DNA from: Crataegus laevigata
Lineage: Eukaryota > Streptophyta > Magnoliopsida > Rosales > Rosaceae
Assembly (NCBI GenBank): GCA_963580275.1
Contig: OY756939.1
Location: forward strand, 29,066,001-29,130,000
Direction: 5' to 3'
DNA: 64,000 nucleotides
Position 1 is the first letter of the stretch; each line of letters begins with the position of its first letter. A model generated the notes under the pieces. That model searched no databases, was not told where the DNA came from, and saw only the letters and a list, made by a program, of their open reading frames with translations. Made by a program: the position numbers and the translations under genes. Below, one piece after another: positions 55,401-64,000 of this stretch.

Positions 55401-57000
55401 TTGGAGAGCGTGTGGTTATAGTTCACCATATAGTTTACAATAAACTTTAGTGAACGATTAGGATAGGGACACAAAGGTGAAGTCCTTATCTAGTTTCCGT
55501 CTCGTTAAGTGTTTTAACACTTCAACATACAATGATTCAAAATCATCATAAGTCCATGTTGATGGACTATTTTTGTCAACCAACCATTATGTTCTAAACA
55601 TAATTACAAATATTCAAGAGTTGTTTAAGGCAACTCTTATTTCTTCATACAACGATTTGTAAGTGAAGAATCATGGCACATTAAGTGTCCATGCCCTTGT
55701 GCTTACTTCAAAAGTTCCTTGTTCATGTAACAAAGAGACAAGCACTTAGTGTTTGCGTTGATTAAGGGTTGTTCAAAGCAACTCTTATTTCTTCATACAA
55801 CAATTTGTATTTGAAGAATTATGACATTAAAATTGTTGTCCTTTTCATGATAGACTTATCTAACATGTTCTTCCATTGATACATTATCAATAGGAAGATT
55901 GTAAGGATGAGACTACTTAGGCACCTTTACAATCCATTCAAGACAATCTATGGGATTGTGGTACCAAGTTCGGAAACTAAAGCGTTCGGTTTTTCTTTGT
56001 CAAGTATTGGATAGCGTTTGCAAATATATTGGTAAACAAATACATAACGAATATAAATAGATTGATTTTAAGCTATTTGATTCGGGTCTTTAAATCATAA
56101 TAGCACCACCCACTATTTTTGGCAAATTCCATATCCCTCATCGAAATTCGAGAGTTTTGGAGGAAACTCTTAGTAGGTTATGGGAGACTCACTATTACCA
56201 AGCCCACCTCACGATGATACGATGTTGGCTAGCATTAATAACAATGAGAGAGTACGCTTACTCATTTACATCTTCATGTAAGAACCCATCTAATTAGGCC
56301 TCTAGAGAATGATGCCTCACAATGATATGATGTTGGCTCCATTGCACTTAGTTAAGTCATTCCCACCATGCGAGTTCAAGTTAGGGGTCCAAGAACAACC
56401 TCACGATGATACGATGTTGGCTATTCTCTTTGCCTACCTTTCACAACATCAAGTATGCATATAGAATCCTCCCCGAGTGTAAGCATGCACTTTGTACTCC
56501 CCCATGATAGGGTGAAGCCGGTGTACATGTCACAAACGTTTGGACCTACCACGGTGGAAGGCCACGAAAGAGTGTTCAAAGCACTCTCACGCTTATCAAC
56601 TTAATATTGGTTTGGTTGAGGGTTTTTAGGTCTCATCACATATAAACATACATTTTAATCCAATTAAAACATTTTTGGTCCTATCACAACTATTGGTCCA
56701 TATGATTTATTTAGTTGTATATAATACTCCCACTAAGCTTTTAAAACGGTTTTTAAAGCAAGAGTACATGATACTACTAACATAAGGTTTGCATTCATTG
56801 ATGGACTATATAGTTGCCTTAGGGCCTTAGGATGACTATGAACCTTTTATTTAGATCCAACACGAGCCTTGTGTTGAATCCCGGACTAGGGATGGTGATT
56901 GATTTTAGTTACGCGTTTAATCACATTAAGGCGTGTTGTCTTAGGGGCGTTGGACCCATCTACTTCAATTTCATGCATATCATATAAAGCAAGAAATAAG

Positions 57001-57110
57001 TACTTCAAAGTAAAGAAGAGCTTATACTCTTTTACAACAATTGATCAAATCAAATTACTTTAAAGTAAAGAAGAGCTTATGCTCTTTTACAACATTTGAT
57101 CTAATCAAAT
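57001..57110. repeat. 55-bp tandem duplication in the LARD internal region
   Basis: 57001-57055 and 57056-57110 share tact(t)...aagtaaagaagagcttat and cttttacaac, with a few differences. Confidence 0.85.
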
Positions 57111-57360
57111 TACAACCAAAATCTAATCTACACATTCCCATGGTTCAAACAAATTTGAAACGGCCTTTCACATAGCTCAATTATCGTAGGCTTAGGTTCA
57201 TAATCACCCTTTAATTAATTAACACTTTAACTAATTAAATTGAATGCAGCATTTTTCATTTGGTTTTTGTATCCATAAAATTTGATTTTAAATGGAGCTA
57301 ACTAAATGAAAATCCAATTCTCATTTAAAGAGACAAAACAATTTTTGTTCTCTATTTAAT

Positions 57361-57535
57361 TTGGGCCAATATTAATAACCTCAACTTATTTGGGCTATAT
57401 TGCAATTAGCCTCAACATTTGGGCCAAAATGCAAAGACCTCAACTTATTTGGGCCATAGTGCAATTAACCTCAACTTTTGGGCTATTTTGCAAATACATA
57501 AACTTTTGGGGTCACTTTGTAAAAACACAAAAGTT
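57361..57535. repeat. About 29-bp minisatellite, six degenerate units
   Basis: ttggg words recur at 57361, 57390, 57419, 57449, 57478 and 57506, followed by variants of gcaattaacctcaactta. The array is close to the primer-site end of the element, so it would lie in its leader. Confidence 0.8.
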
Positions 57536-58406
57536 CACTACTTTATGTAATTATAACTAGAACCCAAAAATTTCAACAAAAGTTAAAACTTCATTAAAGG
57601 ATCAAAACAATTTGTCCTTTTAGTGATTTTGGACCTTTACGTAAAAACGTAAACTTTTGGGCCAAAATGCAAATACACAAAAGTATCAAAACTTTATGTA
57701 ATTGCACAAAAGGCCCTAAAATACCCCTACTAATAGGGTGGCCGGTTTTGACAAGTTTTTAGAAAAAAATTTCAAAGTTTTTGTGAAGTGGTTTTGGTGA
57801 CATAAATGCATGCATGTGGTGTGTGTGTGAAAGGGAATTAATCCTTACACACCCATCACCATTTCCATCACCTTTAAAACAAATATCCAAGATATTTCCT
57901 AAGTTATATATTCTTTAAATATATGAAAATATCTTATAACAAAACTTTATGAAATTATTCAAAACTTTGAATCAAAACCACAAGCTTTAATGTTCTTGGC
58001 AAGAACATCAAGAACATGAAGAACATTCATGAGAAACCCATAAAAGTTCCATGAACATTTTTCATCCAAAAACATTTCAAAATCACTTAAACTTAAGGGA
58101 AATAACACATAACCAAACTAGGGTACTTAGGGGTTCCAAAGAACACATTAAAACCATTTTAACAAGACTAATTTGAACCCAAAAAATCACCCTTTTAATT
58201 TGGCCGAAAATCCCAAAATTCTTGGCACCAAATTTTAGCTTCAATATTCATGCTCATATGAACTACATCTACAACATTTGAGATGCCAAATTTTCCAACA
58301 AAATTTACATTCATAAAACAAGAATAAAGCTTGTAACATATTACAACTTTTAAATCACATATTACGAACTACAAAACCCAAAAGGATTCACCAACTACTA
58401 GACCTA

Positions 58407-58419
58407 GGCTCTGATACCA
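58407..58419 (-). promoter_or_regulatory. LARD-like element initiator tRNA-Met primer-binding site
   Basis: Read on the minus strand this is TGGTATCAGAGCC, complementary to the 3' end of plant initiator tRNA-Met, the usual copia primer. It lies two bases after the LTR end at 58422. It fixes the element's orientation as minus. Confidence 0.9.
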
Positions 58420-58421
58420 CT

Positions 58422-60230
58422 TGAAGGATTATTTTGGAGAAACATGTTCATTTAAGCAATATCATTAGCATGCAATTAACAAATTAAAGGCGGAATCATG
58501 CTTGCATATACTTAAAAACAAAACATTACCCATGAATGTTCAAAGCCTAGTAGTTTAGTGAACCTTTAAACAACTCAAATCAAAGTGAGTTGAGATTTAT
58601 ACCTTTGTAGATTCCTCTTTGCTTAAGCAAAGGCTAATCACCCAAAGAGAGGGCCTTCATTCCTTGCATCTTAAATCTATGGATTTATATAGAAAGGATA
58701 GGTTCTCTAAGTTCTCAAAATTGAGAACCTCTAAGTTTCTACACCAAGGTTTTGATTAAGAGGAAATGAGTGACCTTGGAGGAGCTAGAGTGCTAGCTAA
58801 AACCCTCCAAGGTGGCCGGCCATTTCTAGAGAGAAGGGAGAGCTTTTCTTCTCTCCAATTTCCCAAAAAACAAGCCCTAATGAATTTTGGCTATAAAATC
58901 ATATTTATACCTTAATTCATTTGAGTGGCAATCTTGTAAATAAGTCCAAGTTTGCTACCCTTCACAATATGGCCGGCCTTAGGATATTTTTGGAGTATTT
59001 TGGGCCTTTGTAAATCATTATTTATTAAGTTGTCATACAACTTAAGTCAATGGACTTGACGTTCGAAGCCCATTGGGCCTTAAGGTCCAAAACCATCCCG
59101 AGGTCTTTAACGAACTTATTCGTTTGATTAATAATCATATTAATTAATCCTTGCCATAAATAATTAAACTATTTAATTATTCTTACTCATCTCCGTTGAA
59201 TCTTCAATCTCTACCTTACACGGTGTACGATCCATTAGGTTCCTTTTAGCGAGGCAGTGGGCGATTCAAACTCTTTCAAATCGATTGTGAATTTGAAACT
59301 TACTTTCAATTCTCCCTTTAGTGTTTACACACGTTTAGGGCTTCCACAAACCATGAGTGACACCTAGCAGCATATCATGGTTACCCAAGCTAATCAGAAG
59401 AGGTGGAGAACCTATTCAGTTTAGGATTACAAATGCAATACGGTCCTTGTCTAATACAATACTCTTGACCACATTGTTTGGCTTGATAGTTTATTCATGT
59501 CTACTATCCAATGTGAATCTCGTGTTTATATGATTCCATTGAATGTGATCTGGAACACATTCCAACATCTCATTCATACTCTGGCCAGAGATTCTAAATC
59601 ATATCATAGAGTATTCTCCCTCAACGGTTTGAAGGTTAGAGATCCCTTGTTGCGCATTCACTTGTCTCCATGACTAGATAGCTTGACCCCAACCATGCCG
59701 TGGACACTCCAAAGGAATGCCATTTGACACGATCAAAGATCAAGGACCTAACCACAAGACAACTATGATGCCTCAGGTCAAATGACTAATTTGCATTATC
59801 CTAACCATGAGTTCTCACGTGACATGAATATGAGAACTCGTCGTTGATCGTGTTCAGTGAACTCATTCTCTATTGAGCACCTACGTACTTGTCTTGGTGT
59901 CACTCACACCAATGACTCGAGACCAGTCACTCTCCCTGAGAGAAGACATAACACGTACTGATCTTAACGGACTGTCAATGCCCAATTGGCAATCCTATGA
60001 TCAGGAACGTTTAGGATGTGTCTACGAAAGAATGGTCTCATGAATCTAACTATTTAGATCGCATTCTCCCAATCACATATTCCTTGGACTTTATCGTTTA
60101 AGCATATAACATTTATATGAGACCGCTCAAACAATAATCTTTGCCCTTGATATTAAACTAGATTAGTTTAATCATGTGAAATGTCCGTAAAGTATCATCA
60201 TATGATTGGTTTTAGGGCACATTTCCAACA
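58422..60230 (-). repeat. LARD-like element 5' LTR
   Basis: This 1809-bp copy is offset by 7777 bp from 50645-52453. I saw two substitutions (near 51175/58952 and 51669/59446). The 1002 bp beyond it (60231-61232) repeat 52454-53455, so the long duplication covers 2811 bp. Confidence 0.9.
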
Positions 60231-61232
60231 ATCTCCCACTTGCACTAGAGCCAATCAGTTTGGTCATCAGTGATGATACCTCTTCTGTAGTCATTTAAAA
60301 AATGGCTGAGTAGTAGGCCTAGACAATGGATATCTATATGTTATCCATAGAAGCAACCTTGAGAATAACGACGTCACCATTATACATGATTTCCAATCAT
60401 GTGGTTTAGTCTCTCATATGAGTTCGGACCTTGATGAGACCTTGATTCCCTGGCTTGAGCTATCGCCCCATTAGTGTCATACACTTTCTGGTTGGAACCG
60501 AATAGAGAGTTCATAAATGAACTTTCCCATCCAAACAACATTGTTGTAAGCTTCTATATGGCAATATATTTTGCATTCATAATGGAACACACTAAAGTCA
60601 TTACTTTAATGTTTCCATCCAAATATCTCTTTAGTCATAATAAAGAGATATTTGTTTATCTCTTCATTCATAATGAAGAAACATCCAATGATGGATTAGA
60701 TTCATAATCTAATACATTTACGCTTCCATTACGTTACTTTGATTCTTCCTCAATTATTGAGAAATCTATCCTTTAGTATTTCTTAAATACTTAAGGACTC
60801 ACTTGACAGTTGCCATGGTTCTGATCCTGGGCTTGTACTGATATCGTTTTGTACCGTTCTAGGTACAACTCATATCAATGTTTCTCATACAATATGAAAT
60901 ACATAAATCACCTTTCTGCGTATGCATAAAGGATTCTATTTACGCATTATTACTTTGGGAGTCAAAGGGTACATTCCCTTTTGAGAAGAGCAACTACTTA
61001 GTCTCACTAGAGTTGTCCTTCAAATTGAAGTTTATCATCATATGAGAAACTTCCTAGCATCTCTTGTCTATTATAGACTATATCTCCCATATTTATTCTA
61101 TCGTTTGTAGAATGTTTAAAGTCATTACTTTAACGAAGAAGTATTCATTTCATTTCCAAAATTTAATATATCATATATATATTTAAATTTAGGAATATGA
61201 TTAACTCCCACTAATCTTTTGTAAACCTAGTA
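60231..61232 (-). mobile_element. Partial extra copy of the LARD internal 3' end
   Basis: It appears identical to 52454-53455, including the PPT. It ends at cctagta and is followed by tagactat and then satellite. It is the remnant of a second element unit sharing the LTR at 58422-60230. Confidence 0.88.
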
Positions 61233-62403
61233 TAGACTATGTGTCAAACGGACGCGCGTTTTACGAAACGAATGCTTAAAAAAGAAGAAATACACTCCAA
61301 ATGGAAAAATAGTGTACTTTTGACACCAAATAAGCATTTGATTTCTAAGACCTCATTCTTAATGTCTAATTGGTGTATTATATGAGTTTAAGTGATTAAC
61401 TTTTAAAGTGTGTCAAAAGGACGCTCGTTTTACCACACGAATGCTTTGAAAAGAACAAGTCCCCTCCAAATAGAAAAATAGTGTACATTTGAGACCAAAT
61501 AAGCATTTGGGCTTTTAAGACCTCATTCTTAAAGTCTTATTGGTGTATTATATGAGGTTAAGTGATTAAATTCTGTAGTGTGTCAAACGGACGCTCGTTT
61601 TACCACACGAATGGTTAAAAAAGAACAAATACACTCCAAATGGATAAAATAGTGTACATTTGGCACCAAATAATCATTTAATGTTTTCACACCTCATTCA
61701 TAATGTCTAATTGGTGTATTATATGAGTTTATGTGATTACCTTTTAAAGTGTGTCAAACGGACGCTCGTTTTACCACACGAATGCTTTGAAAAGAACATA
61801 TCCCCTCCAAATAGAAAAATAGTGTACTTTTGAGACCAAATAAGCATTTGGTCTTTTAAGACCTCATTCTTAATGTATTATTGGCATATTATATGAGGTT
61901 AAGTGATTAAATTCTAAAGTGTGTCAAACGGACGCTCGTTTTACCACACAAATGGTTAAAGAAGAACAAATACACTCCAAATGGATAAAATAGTGTACTT
62001 TTGGCACCAAATAATCATTTAATGTTTTCAGACCTCATTCTTAATATCTAATTGGTGTATTATATGAGTTTAAGTGATTAAATTCTGAAGTGTGTCAAAC
62101 GGACGCTCGTTTTACTACACGAATGGTTGAAAAGGGACAAATACACTCCAAATGGATAAAATAGTGTACTTTTGACACCAAATAAGCATTTGGTCGTTTA
62201 AGACCTCATTCTTAATATGTTATTGGTGTATTATATGAGTTTAAGTGATTAAGTTCCAAAGTGTGTCAAACGGACGCTCGTGTTACCACACGAATGCTTA
62301 GAAAAGAACAAATACACTCCAAATGGAAAAATAGTGTACTTTTGAGACCAAATAAGCATTTGGTCTTTTAAGACCTCATTCTTAATGTCTCATTGGTGTA
62401 TTA
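61233..62403. repeat. 170-bp satellite array, right block
   Basis: It has a partial monomer, six full monomers starting at 61317, 61486, 61657, 61827, 61998 and 62169, and a partial one from 62339. Sequence and phase continue the left block apart from about 18 bases lost at the LARD junction. Confidence 0.95.
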
Positions 62404-64000
62404 TGATGTGAAAATTAACTTAACACACAAATTAACCCTCTTGTTGTCAAATTGTAGTAAGGATGCAAGTAGGGATCGTTCTTGACTGGGGATTAGGAGG
62501 GATTGCTAATCAACTCTAAACTGACCCAAAAACATAAAAACAAAGTTAAAAACGTTTAAATAGATTCAAGGAACTCAAAACAGATTCACAAGACTCAAAA
62601 CTGCCTAAAAACACTAACTAGGCAGTTTCTGACCTAAACACAACTTTGGACGAATTTAAGATTATAGGTTGATTCAAAACACTTTAAAACACAAACTAAA
62701 CAGATTCTAAACACTTTGAAATAAGAAAGTAAAGGGGGGTTTTGGTTTGGACGAATTCAAAGAAACAAAGCAGATTTTAACTTAAAAACAGATTTGAGAC
62801 TGATTTTGGGAAATTGAATGGATGATGAGTTTAGCTAAGGGATTTTTCTCCACACATGATATGTATGCAAACGAATCAATTTCCAGTTACTCTTTCATTG
62901 AATTATGAACGACAATGCCCCAAATTAACCGTGACTGCACTAATTAACCTTCAAATTTCCCTAAGTTTATTGAATTGGATGAACTGCATGCGACAACTGA
63001 AAACATTCTCCAAACGTTCCCTATATGAACTGCATAATAAGGATACAATCAGAGATCATTAAGTTCAATAGAAATTATAAGCATTGACAAAGCACTTGCA
63101 ACTATGACATCATGTTACTCATGCTAGGAATTGAACTTAACGCGATCATGACCAATGACCTTCACTACATATGAATATAAGTTTGTAACGATTATGAGAA
63201 ACTCCCTTATACTCTAGCATCAGATTTATGCATGCCAATTAAGTGTCGACCCTCAATTAACAAACACAAATAAGTTCTTAATCAAACAGTTAAGCCAATT
63301 GCATTCACGATTCAAGAATTCATAACTGGAATTATCAACTCATAATACACACATAATCATGGCTTCAAAATCACCCCTAGCCAAGAGGGGTTTAGCCACT
63401 CATGTTCACAGCAAAGCAAAAGAAACAGAAATTAAACATAGAACGAAGTACACCTAAAACGCTCCAATCGTCAAGCTTGAAACGTCCAAGGCCCTTCTTC
63501 TTCTCCTCTTGCTGCTGCACAACTGACTAAGGATGGGTTTTGATGTGTTTGGATGAAGGGATGGAAGCGTGGGGATGAGGGAGGCTGGGGCAAAGGAGAG
63601 GGATGACAGAAATTGTGTCTGGGGTACGTAAAATCTGAATGGTGGTGAATGAATGGGTTTTTATATATATAGGCTCAGCTTAGGGTTCAGGAAAGGTGTT
63701 AAAACTTAGCTATTTTGGTTCCCTCATTGAATAGGGAAGAAAAGAAATCAGAAAATAAAATAGAATAGGATAGAAAAGATGTGAAATAAAATAGGAAGTG
63801 TTTTAAGGTTTGAAATTGGAGAGAAACCAAGGAAAAGGTGTGGCATTGATATGAATGGAAAAGGTATGTTATTTAGGACACAAAAGAGGGAAGAAAAGGA
63901 TGGTTTGGGCGGCAAGGAAAACTAAGAGAAAAGGGAAGTGTCCTAAGTTCCAGAAAATAGAGTCAAAAGGGAATGTGATATGTGGCTGGTTTTATGGATA
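62404..64000 (-). repeat. Minus-strand Athila-like LTR, incomplete at window end
   Basis: It starts on the plus strand TGATGTGAAAATTAACTTAA, the reverse complement of an A-type LTR end, with the usual U5 words (ccctcttgttgtcaaattg, gtagggatcgttct). A TATATATA run near 63662-63671 is the probable TATA region. It interrupts a satellite monomer (left flank tatta, 62399-62403). Whether it is a solo LTR or an element end cannot be decided here. Confidence 0.85.

Larger units (their letters stand above)
52465..58406 (-). other. LARD-like element internal region, non-coding
   Basis: The 5.9-kb AT-rich sequence is closed by stops in all frames (longest ORF under 80 codons). It holds a six-unit tandem of about 29 bp built on ttgggcc...cctcaac (57361-57535), a 55-bp tandem duplication (57001-57055 and 57056-57110), three copies of a 24-bp motif beginning CCTCAC and ending TGTTGGCT (56207, 56315, 56399), and a diverged direct repeat near 55616 and 55766 (caactcttatttcttcatac). 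I see no decayed pol domain. Confidence 0.75.
50645..61232 (-). mobile_element. Non-coding copia-type (LARD-like) LTR element with an extra partial copy
   Basis: The order on the plus strand is LTR (50645-52453), internal (52454-58421), LTR (58422-60230), partial internal (60231-61232). The PBS and PPT show that the element reads on the minus strand. The 6-kb internal region has no gag, protease, integrase or RT signature on either strand, so it would depend on proteins from another element. It lies within the satellite. The right-hand partial internal copy repeats 52454-53455 and ends abruptly, so the structure is a truncated tandem. Confidence 0.82.

Noticed and set aside
58407..58419. tRNA-like match (initiator tRNA-Met 3' end)
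   Set aside because: Only 13 bases and placed two bases from an LTR; it is the primer-binding site, not a tRNA gene.

Overview
The window is repeat-rich plant nuclear DNA with no recognisable host gene, rRNA gene or tRNA gene. It looks like eudicot pericentromeric or heterochromatic sequence. The evidence is nested Ty3/gypsy elements of the Athila type (primer site complementary to the 3' end of plant tRNA-Asp, single gag-pol ORF, no chromodomain), a copia-type non-coding element primed by initiator tRNA-Met, and a satellite with a unit of about 170 bp. I cannot name the species.

Layout. 1-8117: plus-strand Athila-like derivative arranged as 3' internal tail, LTR, deleted internal region with gag only, LTR. 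8118-9526: truncated minus-strand LTR pieces. 9527-21853: complete young element A (LTRs of 2346 bp, TSD ccttc, intact 1846-aa gag-pol). 21854-22360: rest of the LTR that element A split. 22361-45938: decayed minus-strand Athila-like element M, cut apart by four later insertions: solo LTR 23633-25742 (TSD cgttg), solo LTR of another family 26591-28464 (TSD gaatc), complete element B 28883-39739 (TSD gtcat, intact 1804-aa gag-pol), and solo LTR 43301-45608 (TSD ataag) inside M's own LTR. 45939-50644 and 61233-62403: 170-bp satellite. 50645-61232: non-coding copia-type LARD-like element in the satellite. 62404-64000: start of another minus-strand Athila-like LTR.

Elements A and B each encode Gag with a CCHC knuckle, aspartic protease, reverse transcriptase, RNase H and integrase in one frame, so both look capable of autonomous transposition. 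Everything else is non-autonomous, deleted, solo or nonsense-mutated. All five complete insertions keep perfect 5-bp target duplications, so the order of events can be read directly.

The most interesting signals are non-coding structures kept between the divergent families A and B. First, a hairpin overlaps the 3' part of the primer-binding site, and the same bases can pair instead with U5, a possible RNA switch. Second, a small AGGCAA-loop hairpin lies just after the pol stop. Third, a 10-bp inverted repeat lies in the 3' non-coding region. All three show compensatory base changes between families. The polypurine-tract motif is also repeated inside each element, and the copies match within a family.
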